Below are positions 10,301 to 18,841 of a stretch of DNA of 64,000 bases, one piece after another (position 1 is the first letter of the stretch; each line of letters opens with the position of its first letter). The notes under the pieces were generated by a model. That model was given only the letters and a program-made list of their open reading frames with translations, made no database searches and was not told where the DNA came from. Position numbers and translations under genes: made by a program. The stretch is from contig NZ_JACXZA010000001.1 in assembly GCF_014779765.1 (NCBI RefSeq), positions 1,116,001 through 1,180,000 of the forward strand, read 5' to 3'. Source of the DNA: Paenibacillus terricola. GTDB taxonomy: Bacteria > Bacillota > Bacilli > Paenibacillales > Paenibacillaceae.

Positions 10301-10374
10301 AGTCGCGCAAACAACGCCGCAATGCAACGCAGACGGCTAAACAGCAAGCAGCTAACGTTGCTGTACAGAATTAA
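7342..10374 (+). CDS. RND family efflux pump (AcrB/SwrC-like)
   Basis: This 1010-aa inner-membrane proton-driven exporter has a first membrane helix at about 13-31, a large porter domain, helices from about 330, a second porter domain (about 535-810) and the last helix cluster. The proton-relay aspartates are visible as D393-D394 in a GRLVDDSIVV motif of TM4. The repeated layout is that of AcrB/MexB, and Gram-positive members such as B. subtilis SwrC (YerP) export surfactin-like or other amphiphiles. No membrane-fusion protein gene is adjacent. A GGAG lies 11 bp before the ATG. It is divergent from the TetR-controlled exporter, with candidate operators between them. Confidence 0.92.
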   Translation: MSKLTEWAFRNRSAVVLLIIMALGLGAISYARLPMEFLPKMDQPSVAVTVLAPGYDAKSVEKQVTGPIEEAVQFTKGKSDMFSTTGDGYASIQIAFGSKANMKEAKAEIERSVANVQLPSGVMKPFVVQFDTSMIPISWVVVTFDQTMTDAEKEARIKEIETEIKKADGAGQVSVSGRVAPQITITPDPAKLSSKGLTVQAIMGLLQSRGVSASIGEQNIDGSAGNVNVVASINDLGTLRKLPLAEGVTLSDVATVEMAKKQESIGRMNGKDTIMLTVSKAADANAVTVGKSVQDIVDQLNANHKDIEASILISTSDMVVDSVNSMMQEVLMGALFATIVILVFMRNFRATLITIISIPLSLGITLYLLQISGVSLNIITLGGVAVAVGRLVDDSIVVIENIYRRLQKESFNFKLVIDATKEVSTAITSSTLVTVAVFLPMALLRGSLQALLLPFALTVGYSLLASLLVALTVVPILSAVLLRNTKAVEHKGSPRFAAFLGWNLKHKWVPLLIAVVLFVGSIGAYIGLPKGAIDSSSADMLNVTLEYPSDTTVEKVLDNGKKLEQYLIGNQSVDKEFMQYGNSSDNAKYGSVSSPTVVTFMVFVKEGADADKLMSDIKAQQSSLDNGDIQASASSLMSDSSGSSVFVDVVGDNLDDLSTAAASLMTEIKTVDNVLKVSSNQEQKKTVYTFDIDPLKARGQDVAMQLQALLNPMPIGTLNIDGHDSSVILQPTIKPETEQNLKELTVMTDNGPTPIAQVAKLVKSEEPSMYYHKDGKPYVRITAVADPKKLSVVGADIKKKADSLKVPDGVKLIVGGASVDQSGDFADLGVTALISILIVYLIMVLTFKTLRAPLAILFSLPLAAIGAVIGLIIGNVTPDFTAAFGGLMLVGIVVTNAIVLIDRVKQNEKTMSIREALIEAATTRMRPIVMTAVATICAMLPLIFGSHESGSIVSQSLAIVVIGGLTAATLLTLIIVPCIYELFFFLKSRKQRRNATQTAKQQAANVAVQN

Positions 10375-10394
10375 GCAATATACCTTTACTTATG

Positions 10395-10430
10395 AAGGAG
10401 CGCCCAAGCTTAAAGGGCGCTCCTTTTTTA
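10395..10430 (+). terminator. Intrinsic terminator after the RND pump gene
   Basis: 11-bp perfect stem (10395-10405 with 10415-10425) with a 9-nt loop, followed by a T run. Confidence 0.9.
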
Positions 10431-10509
10431 TTTGGTACTCATTATCGTGCAACAATTGGATATTATTACCGTTTATGAATAAAGAGAAAGAGGAAAGGAC
10501 AGTGAAAGG

Positions 10510-11553
10510 ATGAGAAAGTTTTGGGTTGGATTGTTATGCGGTGTTGTTCTCAGTTTCTCTATTGCTGCTGCGGCTCCTGACACTATTCAAGGTATTCTGT
10601 ATCCAAGTAAGATCACGATTCACGATGGTAACAAGGTCAAGGAAATCAGCACATCCACTGGCGCCACTGTTATTAGCTTCAATAATCAAGCCTACATCCC
10701 TCTAAGATTATTTGCAGAGGCAACAGGGTCTGTTGTTACATTCAAAGCTGCCTCAGGTCAGAGCGACAAGCTTAATCAAATTGAAGTTTTTGGCTCATCG
10801 ACGCTTGATGGAATGAACATCACCAGCAGCGATGGCTCAGTATCACTTGGCAATATCGTCAGTAAGGGGGACAATAAAGCACTAATTGAAGGTACAGTGA
10901 AGATTAATAAAGATATACGCGGCAAGGAAATCGTGATACAGGCTATTAGTAAGGATAGACCTACACAAACCTCTGAATACGTCTATATCAATGACGAAGA
11001 AATTAACCCTCCTAGGCCAGGAGATATAAGATCGTTTAAAGCGCTGCTTGCACATGACGGCGATGTTACTTATCGTGTCCTCGTTCAACCGATTGTCCAT
11101 GTGACAACGAATACGCAGCTTGATCTTAACAATCCTGCTGTCGAGAAACCGATTTATAGTTTTATCGTTCCATCAGGAGATGAGTTTCAATTTGCGGAAC
11201 GACCCGTAATCCCTTTTAACTTTAGTTTAATGAATACCGGCACAACCACAGTTGATATAAGCGCCGTTACAATGACCTTGAATGTTTACAAGAAAGACAG
11301 TAGTAATGCAGCCAATATTAAGGCGCTTTATACGTATAGAATACCACCAATGGCAGGGAAGCTTGCTCCTCGAGAATTGTTCGAGATCAATATCCCTTGG
11401 TTCCTCCATAATGACAGCGGAAAGCCTGGAACTTACATTGTGGAATTGGATATGCCCAAGCAAATTCAATTCCAAGAAGAAGGCAAAACCACGAAGCAGA
11501 CCTGGAATGTTAAACTCCAATATGGCAGCCGATTCGAAGTTACACTTCACTAA
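10510..11553 (+). CDS. Secreted protein with copper amine oxidase-like stalk domain
   Basis: This 347-aa exported protein begins with a signal peptide (about 1-22, Lys/Arg then a hydrophobic core ending in AAAA). Residues about 30-85 match the copper-amine-oxidase N-terminal-like (stalk) domain common in Paenibacillaceae surface proteins, with the typical YIPLRLFAEATG segment. The rest is beta-rich, with no catalytic motif I recognise. It stands alone between the RND terminator and the kinase/cupin pair. The exact role is unknown; a cell-wall-associated or extracellular binding function is likely. Confidence 0.75.
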   Translation: MRKFWVGLLCGVVLSFSIAAAAPDTIQGILYPSKITIHDGNKVKEISTSTGATVISFNNQAYIPLRLFAEATGSVVTFKAASGQSDKLNQIEVFGSSTLDGMNITSSDGSVSLGNIVSKGDNKALIEGTVKINKDIRGKEIVIQAISKDRPTQTSEYVYINDEEINPPRPGDIRSFKALLAHDGDVTYRVLVQPIVHVTTNTQLDLNNPAVEKPIYSFIVPSGDEFQFAERPVIPFNFSLMNTGTTTVDISAVTMTLNVYKKDSSNAANIKALYTYRIPPMAGKLAPRELFEINIPWFLHNDSGKPGTYIVELDMPKQIQFQEEGKTTKQTWNVKLQYGSRFEVTLH

Positions 11554-11613
11554 ATATGTTATTATTTAACTAGCATTTATTCATATTGACGATGCATAGA
11601 AGGAGTCGACACG

Positions 11614-12120
11614 ATGCTCTATATTTTCAGCGGCTTGCCTGGCACTGGTAAATCTACGTTGTCATCGGCTTTAGCGCAAGAGCTCAAGGCGGTGCACCTG
11701 CGAGTTGATGTCGTAGAGCAGGCGATGCGGGATGCGGGGGTTCGAATCGAAGGACCTGAGGGATATATGGTTTGTTATGGACTTGCCTCGCACAATCTCC
11801 GATTGGGTCTGGATGTGATAGCCGATACAGTGAATCCCATCCCTATAACACGCTTAGCTTGGCGAGAAGTAGCGGAGTCCCTACATATTCCTTATGCTGA
11901 AATCGAGGTTATCTGCTCGGATAAGGAAGAGCACAGACATCGAGTGGAGACGCGAACAATCGATATTCCCGGATTAGTTCCCCCTACGTGGGAACAAGTC
12001 GTTAATCGTGATTTTGAAATATGGGATCGCGAACCTATTACCATCGATACAGCGCATCACTCCATTGCTGAGAGTATGCAGATGCTGAAAGATCAGCTAT
12101 ATAAAGCAAGAAGGGAGTAA
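11614..12120 (+). CDS. P-loop small-molecule kinase-like ATPase
   Basis: This 168-aa protein has Walker A GLPGTGKST (7-15) and the size and order of the AAA_33 / predicted-kinase family, relatives of gluconate kinase and chloramphenicol phosphotransferase. An AAGGAG site precedes the ATG. The stop is 4 bp before the cupin gene start, so the two form an operon. It probably phosphorylates a small molecule, but the substrate is not evident. Confidence 0.8.
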   Translation: MLYIFSGLPGTGKSTLSSALAQELKAVHLRVDVVEQAMRDAGVRIEGPEGYMVCYGLASHNLRLGLDVIADTVNPIPITRLAWREVAESLHIPYAEIEVICSDKEEHRHRVETRTIDIPGLVPPTWEQVVNRDFEIWDREPITIDTAHHSIAESMQMLKDQLYKARRE

Positions 12121-12124
12121 TTGT

Positions 12125-12622
12125 ATGACCAACATCATTCAAGAGACTGTCATTCAACTGGCGGAACGATTTCAACTGCCCGAACGGGTTGTGAATATTG
12201 AAGAACTGCCGTGGGTTCCGTTCACAGACAATGAATCCTGTCACTTCAAGCCGCTTCGATTTGACCTGAGCACAGGGACGTGGATCTACTTATTCCGAAT
12301 TGCAAGCAATCAAATACTCGGCAAACACCGGCACACAGGAGGCTCCGTCATCGGTTACAATGTACAAGGAAAATGGCGATACGAAGGGCGCTCATGGGTT
12401 GCGACGCCAGGCACTTTCGTATTCGAACCGCCAGGTGACATCCATACCCTCATCACGGAAGACGAAGAAGTCATCACCTTATTCATACTTGGCGGTGCTC
12501 TCCAATATTTCGATGATAACAACCAAATCACAGGCCAAGATGATATCTATTCGGTGTTGAAGAAGTATCGAGATCATTGCACGCAGCATGACATTGAAAT
12601 CAGGGAAGATTTGATTTACTAG
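12125..12622 (+). CDS. Cupin protein, 2,4'-dihydroxyacetophenone dioxygenase-like
   Basis: This 165-aa single-domain cupin has candidate metal ligands His68 and His70 (GKHRH), Glu101 and His107 (FEPPGDIH), the two cupin motifs in order. The sequence resembles the 2,4'-dihydroxyacetophenone dioxygenase / ChrR-like cupin group, where a non-haem metal is used for oxygen chemistry. No aromatic degradation genes are nearby, so that activity is not assured. It is co-transcribed with the kinase-like gene 4 bp upstream. Confidence 0.75.
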   Translation: MTNIIQETVIQLAERFQLPERVVNIEELPWVPFTDNESCHFKPLRFDLSTGTWIYLFRIASNQILGKHRHTGGSVIGYNVQGKWRYEGRSWVATPGTFVFEPPGDIHTLITEDEEVITLFILGGALQYFDDNNQITGQDDIYSVLKKYRDHCTQHDIEIREDLIY

Positions 12623-12690
12623 TTAAACAAAGATCTGTTCCTGCCACTTTGATTAGATTGGTTCGAACAGCATCAGATGTTTTGCATTCC

Positions 12691-12732
12691 AAAAAAAAAA
12701 GCGATGCCGGCGAAAATGCCAGCAGCGCTTTT
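12691..12732 (-). terminator. Intrinsic terminator (mainly minus strand)
   Basis: Hairpin with AAAAGCG/CGCTTTT outer and GCTGGC/GCCGGC inner arms. On the minus strand it is followed by a run of ten T, so it ends the yktB transcript. The plus strand has a short T run and may also stop the cupin operon. Confidence 0.8.
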
Positions 12733-12787
12733 CTATTTGCCTCCCACCACACGATATGCCAAGTGAAAAAGCTTGCTAGTCACCAAC

Positions 12788-13459
12788 CTACTTCATCGCT
12801 ACTCGATAAAGCGGCATCAGCGTTTCATACGTCTCAATGGCCTTCGCCAGCAGTTTCTCGCCGCTCTGCACAACCGCATCGCCGGGTGTCATATGGCGAC
12901 CGATAAGAAGCTCCGCCGACTTCACGTCACGGAAACGGGTCAGCGCAGCGCGCCAGTCCGATTCCGTCATACCAGCGACTGGCATGCTCTCTTTCTTCAT
13001 ATGATCGAACGAAACCACGTAATCGCTTGGTACCGTACGGATGACCATATCCAATTCTCCGAGCAGCTTGGAAGCAATCTCCGGCTTGTTCGGCAGCTCG
13101 TAGATGAAAGCAAGCCACAGGAACAAATGGTCGTCGAACAGGCCAAGCTGAAAGTGAGGATGCTGCTTATAGCCGCGCTTGTTGTTGCACAGCGCCATCC
13201 ATGTGTCCTTCGGTGCATTGACCGTACGGCGTGCATGCTTCGCAATGTGCAGGAACAACTCGTCCCCGGCAGCGGGCATGAGCTCGTGTGTCAGACGCTC
13301 GCCGAGCGCACGAAACTTAGGCTGAATACGCGATTGGATGGCAGCCATGCGCTGCTCCAGTCCATCGATCGTAAACGTAGCGAAGTCATCTTGCACGAAG
13401 CCCGCCTCATTCAATGGCGCCACAGGCAGTGCTGCAGTCGAATTCGTCGTCGTTGTCAT
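12788..13459 (-). CDS. yktB: UPF0637 / DUF1054 family protein (YktB-like)
   Basis: This 223-aa protein matches the YktB family over its length. Recognisable features are an FATFTIDGLEQRM segment near the N-terminus, a HIAKHARRTVNAP segment near residue 80, and GYKQHPHFQLGLFDDHLFLW. It is cytoplasmic with no membrane segment. Family function is not established. It is monocistronic, ends at the 12691 hairpin, and lies just after the response-regulator gene on the same strand. Confidence 0.88.
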   Translation of the reverse strand: MTTTTNSTAALPVAPLNEAGFVQDDFATFTIDGLEQRMAAIQSRIQPKFRALGERLTHELMPAAGDELFLHIAKHARRTVNAPKDTWMALCNNKRGYKQHPHFQLGLFDDHLFLWLAFIYELPNKPEIASKLLGELDMVIRTVPSDYVVSFDHMKKESMPVAGMTESDWRAALTRFRDVKSAELLIGRHMTPGDAVVQSGEKLLAKAIETYETLMPLYRVAMK

Positions 13460-13482
13460 GGTTGTAAGTCACTCCAATTCAT

Positions 13483-14157
13483 TTATCCACGTAATTTCAA
13501 ATAGAAAATAGCAATTTGCGTCCGGTCGCGCAGCTCCAGCTTATCTAAGATTTCGGAAATATAGTTCTTCACAGTTCCTTCGCTCAGATAGAGTGCGGCC
13601 GCTATTTCTTTGTTCGATAAGCCGTCGGCGATATGCCTGACGATCGATTGCTCCGCAGCAGTCAAGCCGTATCGGGTCAAATCACGCTCCTGCACGTCGC
13701 CGACAGGTGGTTTCACAACCGCTGAACCATCAACTGTCGCCGAACCGATCATGCCAGCCAGCTTGCGGGCGATGTCGGGGTGGATGAGCAGGGACCCCTC
13801 GTGAACCGTCTTGATCCCGCTAATGATGCGGCTTGGCGGGACATTTTTGAGCAAATATCCGTTAGCGCCATTCCGAATGGCTGCAGCAATGTACGCATCA
13901 TCGTCGAATGTCGTTAGGACGAGCACGGATGGAGAATTAGGAAGCAACTTAATTAATCGCGTTCCCTCCACGCCATCGCAGCCTTGCATCCGCATGTCCA
14001 TCAGCACGACATCGACATGCTGCTTCTGTACGAATTCATAAGCGGCTAGACCATCTTGACATGTGCCGGCTACAGTCAATTCATCGTCGAGGTCCAGTAT
14101 AACCTTCATGCTCTCGCGAATGAAAGGATCGTCGTCCACGATTAGAATCGAAATCAT
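13483..14157 (-). CDS. NarL/LuxR-type response regulator
   Basis: This 224-aa regulator has a receiver domain at 1-120 with acidic pocket DDD (8-10) and phospho-acceptor Asp54 (VLMDMRM), and a C-terminal LuxR-type helix-turn-helix (about 155-220, LSNKEIAAALYLSEGTVKNY). It lies 5 bp downstream of its kinase on the same strand. The pair is divergent from an ABC-2 exporter operon, and the palindrome at 15394 is a plausible binding site. The layout resembles DesKR/LnrJK-type systems that switch on an adjacent drug exporter (inference). Confidence 0.92.
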   Translation of the reverse strand: MISILIVDDDPFIRESMKVILDLDDELTVAGTCQDGLAAYEFVQKQHVDVVLMDMRMQGCDGVEGTRLIKLLPNSPSVLVLTTFDDDAYIAAAIRNGANGYLLKNVPPSRIISGIKTVHEGSLLIHPDIARKLAGMIGSATVDGSAVVKPPVGDVQERDLTRYGLTAAEQSIVRHIADGLSNKEIAAALYLSEGTVKNYISEILDKLELRDRTQIAIFYLKLRG

Positions 14158-14162
14158 AGCGT

Positions 14163-15317
14163 TTATCCTCCTTGAATCTTTGCACGTGTCTGTGGATGGG
14201 TTGGAATCCAGGTCCTCACACTGAAACGTCTTTCGGTTTGGTAAGTCATTGTACCGCCAACGAGCGCAGCACGCTCTTGCATCCCCCGCAAACCAAGTCC
14301 GTTTGTTACAGGCTCCTCAGGCAATGATCCATCATTATCGACAGACAATACTATACCATCTGGCCGAAAATCCAAATCTACCGAAACATGCGACGCACCG
14401 CCATGACGAACGGCATTCGTGATGGCTTCCTGCGCATTACGATATAGTACATATTCGATGCTTGGGTACAGCGGCTCCGGACGTCCCGTAATCGTAAAAG
14501 ATAGCTCAATTCCAAGCATGTCACTAGCTTCCCGGACAAGCTTGTCGAGCGAGTAGACGCGGCTCTCCTCATCGGATGCCGACAGCTTACGCACCGTATG
14601 CCTCATACGATCCATGCTGTCTTGAAGCTGGTCGCGCATCTGTTCAACGGTGCCGCGCGCACGACCTACATCGTGGTCGAATAGATGCAGAGCGGCTTCC
14701 GCCATCATTTTGACCCGAATCAACCGATGTCCTAGATCATCATGAATGTCTCTCGCGATTCGATTGCGCTCTTCTGTCTGTGCGTACAGCTCAATCTGTG
14801 CAGCGTACTCCACGACACGCCGCCTTGCGGCATCCAGTTCTTCGTTCTGCATCGCGAGTTGATCGTATAATTGCTCCGTCCGATTCCGTTTCTCGTCATA
14901 TTGCTTCGCAGCAGTCAGGACAGCAGATAACAGCATCCACAATAAGCAAGCAGTAAACATCAGCTCCGGTTCCCTGCCGTTCATCGCACTGAACTGAACA
15001 GCAAGTCCGCTTATTGCCCACACGGATAAGCTCCTCGGCTTGAACGAAAGCGAATAGATGGCGATCAGGGTAGAGTACGGCATCAAGAACAGATAGCCGT
15101 CCCACTTATAGGACATAGCCCCTAAGCCGATTAGCTCGCACGCAGCAAGAAACGCAGCTAGACGCGGAAATAGTTCACCAAGCTTCACCGCGAGCACGGC
15201 GAGCAGGACGCAGATGACGAAGAGGCTGGTCGACAAATCGATGGGTCGTGCCAACAATGTTGCGGCTGCGGGGATGATGATGAATAAATGGCGTAGCCAT
15301 GTCATGAGCAGCGTCAT
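14163..15317 (-). CDS. DesK-type sensor histidine kinase
   Basis: This 384-aa kinase has five to six N-terminal membrane helices (about 8-135), a coiled-coil linker, a HisKA_3 dimerisation domain with His192 (ARDIHDDLGH) and a C-terminal HATPase domain (NAVRHGG N box, GLGLRGM G box). The frame is open to 15563, but that would overlap the divergent promoter region. The ATG at 15317 with GGAG 10 bp upstream is the best start. Kinases with many short helices and no external domain usually sense membrane state or a membrane-inserted drug. Confidence 0.9.
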   Translation of the reverse strand: MTLLMTWLRHLFIIIPAAATLLARPIDLSTSLFVICVLLAVLAVKLGELFPRLAAFLAACELIGLGAMSYKWDGYLFLMPYSTLIAIYSLSFKPRSLSVWAISGLAVQFSAMNGREPELMFTACLLWMLLSAVLTAAKQYDEKRNRTEQLYDQLAMQNEELDAARRRVVEYAAQIELYAQTEERNRIARDIHDDLGHRLIRVKMMAEAALHLFDHDVGRARGTVEQMRDQLQDSMDRMRHTVRKLSASDEESRVYSLDKLVREASDMLGIELSFTITGRPEPLYPSIEYVLYRNAQEAITNAVRHGGASHVSVDLDFRPDGIVLSVDNDGSLPEEPVTNGLGLRGMQERAALVGGTMTYQTERRFSVRTWIPTHPQTRAKIQGG

Positions 15318-15393
15318 CAAGGTGAGTCTCCATCTGACTTTTTGAACAATTATAGCATAACTTTCTTCCGGTTCGGATGAGGTTTGGATGAAG

Positions 15394-15425
15394 ATGACTT
15401 TCGTCATATGCAGTTGATGACTTTC
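15394..15425. promoter_or_regulatory. Candidate response-regulator binding site
   Basis: Palindrome ATGAC-TTTC-GTCAT (15394-15407), followed 23 bp on by a repeat of its left half (GATGACTTTC at 15393 and again at 15416). ATGAC/GTCAT dyads are typical of NarL-family regulators. The repeat ends just before the expected -35 region of a TACAAT -10 box at 15454-15459 that would serve the ABC operon. Confidence 0.5.
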
Positions 15426-15497
15426 TATACCTGTCGGCGCGAAGTCCTCATTATACAATGGGATCAATAGATGAGAGATGAGGAGTGGAGCGAAACG

Positions 15498-16442
15498 ATG
15501 AACGCATTTGTAAATTTCCGCGATGTTGTGAAGAAGTACGATTCGGTAATGACGGTGAATCATCTCACCCTTGAAATAGAAGAAGGAGAAATTTTCGGGC
15601 TGCTTGGTCCTAACGGTGCCGGCAAGAGTACTTCGATCGGGATGTTGTCTGGGCTAATCGATATAAATGGAGGGGATATCACGGTTGGCGGAAGCTCGAT
15701 TAAGAGCAGACCGATCGATGTCAAACGTCAGATCGGTCTTGTCCCGCAGGAGCTGGCGATCTATCTGAACCTTACCGCCAGAGAAAATGTAACGTTCTTC
15801 GCTAAGCTGTATGGGCTGCGCGGCAAGCTGTTAAAGGAACGAGTGGACGAAGCGCTGTTATTCGTCGGATTGCTGGACCGTGCGAAGGATAAGCCCTCGA
15901 CGTTCTCAGGTGGCATGAAGCGCCGGCTGAATATTGCTTGCGCGATCGTCCACCGTCCGAAACTTATCATTATGGATGAGCCGACGGTCGGCATTGATCC
16001 GCAGTCCCGCAACCATATTCTTGATTCGGTTCGGACACTCAATCGGCTAGGCTCGACGATTATATACACGAGTCATTACATGGAAGAAGTTGAAGCGATA
16101 TGCTCGCGAGTTGGTGTAATGGATCAAGGCAAGCTGATTGCCTGCGGAACGAAGGAACAGCTTCGTCTGCAAGCAGGTCAAGACACGAAGCTGGCGTTCG
16201 AACTGGATCGCGAAGAGCCGCAGGCATTAGAGGAGATCAGCAGTCTGCCGCGCGTTAAGCAGGCGGGCTCCGTCGGTGAAGGGATTATCGAGGTCATCTG
16301 CAAAGATTCGGCTGCGATTTTGCAAGATATTCTTTTTATTTTCCACAAGCACGGGATTTCACTTCGAACGATGACACGCACTGAGCCAGGACTCGAGACG
16401 TTGTTTCTGCAATTAACGGGCCGATCGCTTCGCGATCAGTAA
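15498..16442 (+). CDS. ABC-2 exporter ATP-binding protein
   Basis: This 314-aa ATPase of a drug/lantibiotic-type exporter has Walker A GPNGAGKST (37-45), the FSGGMKRRLN signature, Walker B LIIMDEPTVGID and a C-terminal extension common in the CcmA/DrrA group. The frame is open from 15471, but the ATG at 15498 has GGAG 7 bp upstream (15487-15490). It is the first gene of a three-gene operon with two ABC-2 permeases, divergent from the two-component system. Confidence 0.92.
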   Translation: MNAFVNFRDVVKKYDSVMTVNHLTLEIEEGEIFGLLGPNGAGKSTSIGMLSGLIDINGGDITVGGSSIKSRPIDVKRQIGLVPQELAIYLNLTARENVTFFAKLYGLRGKLLKERVDEALLFVGLLDRAKDKPSTFSGGMKRRLNIACAIVHRPKLIIMDEPTVGIDPQSRNHILDSVRTLNRLGSTIIYTSHYMEEVEAICSRVGVMDQGKLIACGTKEQLRLQAGQDTKLAFELDREEPQALEEISSLPRVKQAGSVGEGIIEVICKDSAAILQDILFIFHKHGISLRTMTRTEPGLETLFLQLTGRSLRDQ

Positions 16443-16463
16443 GGATAGGGGAGGAGATCGAAC

Positions 16464-17636
16464 ATGCATGCATTCTTAACGGCAGCTAAATATCAGATAC
16501 TCGCATTCAGCCGGATGCGCAACCTCGTATTGACGTTGTTCCTTCAGCCGCTTGTCCTTATTCTGCTGCTAGGTCATGCGTTTGGCGGGGAGATGAAGCC
16601 TGCCAAGGTGGGTCTTTTTATTGAAGATACAGGCTCGTTAAGCAGCTCCGTCAATGACTATTGGCATTCGGATGCAATAAAGCAATACGCACGGGTTGAA
16701 TCTGTACAGTCAGAGGAAGAGACGCTTCAATCCGTAGAGAGCGGTCGATACGATTATGGCATCGTCATTCCAGAAGGTTTCTCGGCTGATATCGCAGCAG
16801 GGAAACCAGCGCACTGGGTATTGATGCCGGGTCATGACGATTCTCGCAACATCGCCGTGCGGGCTGTGGCTGATCGGTATTTGTCAGAGATGAACTTGAG
16901 GCAGGCGGCAGCGATCAATGGCATCGGCAATGCCGCGAATGCAGAAGGGGCAGCGGCAAGTACGAACACGGACGCTTCGGCAGAGACTGTACAAGTCGGA
17001 ACGCTCGGAGCGAGCGCAGGCCATCTGTTCGGCACTGTGAACGCCAATCAGTATTACGCAGTTTCGAATCTGATTATGTTTCTGCTGTATGCGGGATTGA
17101 CCGGAACGATCGCTTTGCAGAACGAGAAGCAGAACTTCACCCTGCAGCGAATTTATACGCAGCCATCTCGCTTCAATATGGTCGTCTACGGGAAGTTGGC
17201 AGGCGTTGTCTGCTTCGGCATTGCTCAGTGCATTGTCATTATTGCATTCACAACCTTCGTCTACGATGTCGATTGGGGCAATCGACTCGATCTGACTGCG
17301 TTAGTTTGCCTACTATCGATTGCAGCAGGAATCGGTCTTGCGATCGTGATCGCTTCGTTCTTCAAATCGAATCAAGCGTTCCGCTCCTTCTACAGCATCT
17401 TCATCTTCGTTGCGACCTTCTTAAGCGGAGGTATGGTGGCGAATTTGACAGGGACGATTGGCGAGCTTGGCAAGTTTACGCTTAATTACTGGTCGACCAA
17501 AGGATTGCGAGGCATTATGAACGGCGCTCTCGGCGCCGAGCTATGGATGCCGATTGGGATGCTTGCTCTAATAGCTGCCGTTCTGCTCGCAGTAGGCGCA
17601 GCAAGAATGTCAAAGGTGGTGAAGGTCAATGCCTAG
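16464..17636 (+). CDS. ABC-2 type exporter permease (first)
   Basis: This 390-aa permease has one N-terminal membrane helix (about 18-38), an external domain of about 170 residues with an Ala/Gly/Thr-rich stretch near 150-175, then a cluster of five or six helices from about 195. A GGGGAGGA site precedes the ATG. Its stop overlaps the next permease start by 8 bp. With its partner it should form a heterodimeric exporter driven by the upstream ATPase. Confidence 0.88.
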   Translation: MHAFLTAAKYQILAFSRMRNLVLTLFLQPLVLILLLGHAFGGEMKPAKVGLFIEDTGSLSSSVNDYWHSDAIKQYARVESVQSEEETLQSVESGRYDYGIVIPEGFSADIAAGKPAHWVLMPGHDDSRNIAVRAVADRYLSEMNLRQAAAINGIGNAANAEGAAASTNTDASAETVQVGTLGASAGHLFGTVNANQYYAVSNLIMFLLYAGLTGTIALQNEKQNFTLQRIYTQPSRFNMVVYGKLAGVVCFGIAQCIVIIAFTTFVYDVDWGNRLDLTALVCLLSIAAGIGLAIVIASFFKSNQAFRSFYSIFIFVATFLSGGMVANLTGTIGELGKFTLNYWSTKGLRGIMNGALGAELWMPIGMLALIAAVLLAVGAARMSKVVKVNA

Positions 17637-18783
17637 TCTAACGATTGCGCAGCTGCTTATTCGCCGTGTCTTGTCCACAAGGCGAGATGTTTTTATGAGT
17701 CTTCTGCTCCCGGCTTTTGTGCTCGCAGGTATTGTTGCCTTGTTCGCATCGACCACTGATACAGAACCGAAGATTACGATCTTAAACCAAGATAAAGGCT
17801 CCTATGGAGCAATGATCGGCAAGCAGCTCGAGCAGGAACCGAAGTATGATATTGCGACTGTTGCATCGGGATCGGATGAGCAATTGAAGCAATCGATCGA
17901 AGATGGGGATATCAATGCCGCCATTATCATTCCGGCAGATTACTCCGATCAGCTGATAGCCGGGAAGTCGCCATCGATTGTGTTCTATCGAATGAATGAA
18001 CAGCTGTGGAACGCATCGCTTGCCTTATCATTAGAAGCGGAGACGGAGCGAATGTCTCATGCAGCTGCTCTTTTGGCACAAAACAATCAATTGACTAAAG
18101 AGAGTCTAGACGAGCTGCTGGCAACGGTGCACGAGAATCGGATCGCGACGCAAGCTGCTGATATGCAGATCGGCGAGACGATCGCCAATCCCGAAGTGAT
18201 CGGTTTGATGCTATTATTCGTTCTGCTGCTCGTCATGCGTTCGATTTCATTAATTATGGAAGATCGCGAGCACCGGACGATGGCGCGCATGTTCACGGCT
18301 CCTGTCCGAGGATACCAAATTGCGTTGGGCAACTTCCTCGGTATCGTTGCGGTAGGGACGCTGCAGCTATTTATAATGGTCTGCCTATGCTGCTACCTAT
18401 TCGGTTATGACCCAGGCTTCTCGCCTTTCATGCTGTTCCTGCTCCTGGAATGCTTCCTTATCACTTCGGTTGGTCTAGCGAGTGCCATCGCTGGACTTGT
18501 GCGCAACAGCATGCAGCTGAGCAATATCGGCAACCTTGTAATAACTCCAACCTGTATGCTTGGCGGATGCTTCTGGCCGATCTCCATTATGCCGGACTTT
18601 ATGCAGAAGCTTGCGAATTTCACGCCCCAGAAGTGGCTGCTGGAAGCTGCCGACCGATTATCAGGCGGCGGAAGCATCAGTACGGTTGCTGTACCTGTCC
18701 TTATTATATTGTTATTCGCAGTGGTGCTGCTTGCATTCGGCGCAGTGGTGCTGCGGCCCAGCAAACAGGCTATTAGTGGTTAA
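17629..18783 (+). CDS. ABC-2 type exporter permease (second)
   Basis: This 384-aa permease has the same topology as its upstream partner: one N-terminal helix (about 22-38), an external domain and a C-terminal helix cluster, with the loop LIMEDREHRTMARMFTAPVR. It is translationally coupled by an 8-bp overlap. Two non-identical permeases plus one ATPase is a known arrangement in DesKR-like resistance loci such as lnrLMN of B. subtilis. The operon ends at the 18804 hairpin. Confidence 0.88.
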   Translation: MPSLTIAQLLIRRVLSTRRDVFMSLLLPAFVLAGIVALFASTTDTEPKITILNQDKGSYGAMIGKQLEQEPKYDIATVASGSDEQLKQSIEDGDINAAIIIPADYSDQLIAGKSPSIVFYRMNEQLWNASLALSLEAETERMSHAAALLAQNNQLTKESLDELLATVHENRIATQAADMQIGETIANPEVIGLMLLFVLLLVMRSISLIMEDREHRTMARMFTAPVRGYQIALGNFLGIVAVGTLQLFIMVCLCCYLFGYDPGFSPFMLFLLLECFLITSVGLASAIAGLVRNSMQLSNIGNLVITPTCMLGGCFWPISIMPDFMQKLANFTPQKWLLEAADRLSGGGSISTVAVPVLIILLFAVVLLAFGAVVLRPSKQAISG

Positions 18784-18803
18784 TTACAACGTAACATGAA
18801 GGG

Positions 18804-18841
18804 GGACGATGCGGCCGAATAGGCTGTATCGTCCTGTTTTC
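18804..18841 (+). terminator. Intrinsic terminator of the ABC exporter operon
   Basis: GGACGAT...ATCGTCC stem extended by GCGGCC/GGCTGT pairing, followed by TGTTTT. Confidence 0.75.

Noticed and set aside
12773-13504. Plus-strand frame over yktB
   Set aside because: The minus-strand product matches the YktB family throughout; the opposite frame has no recognisable content.
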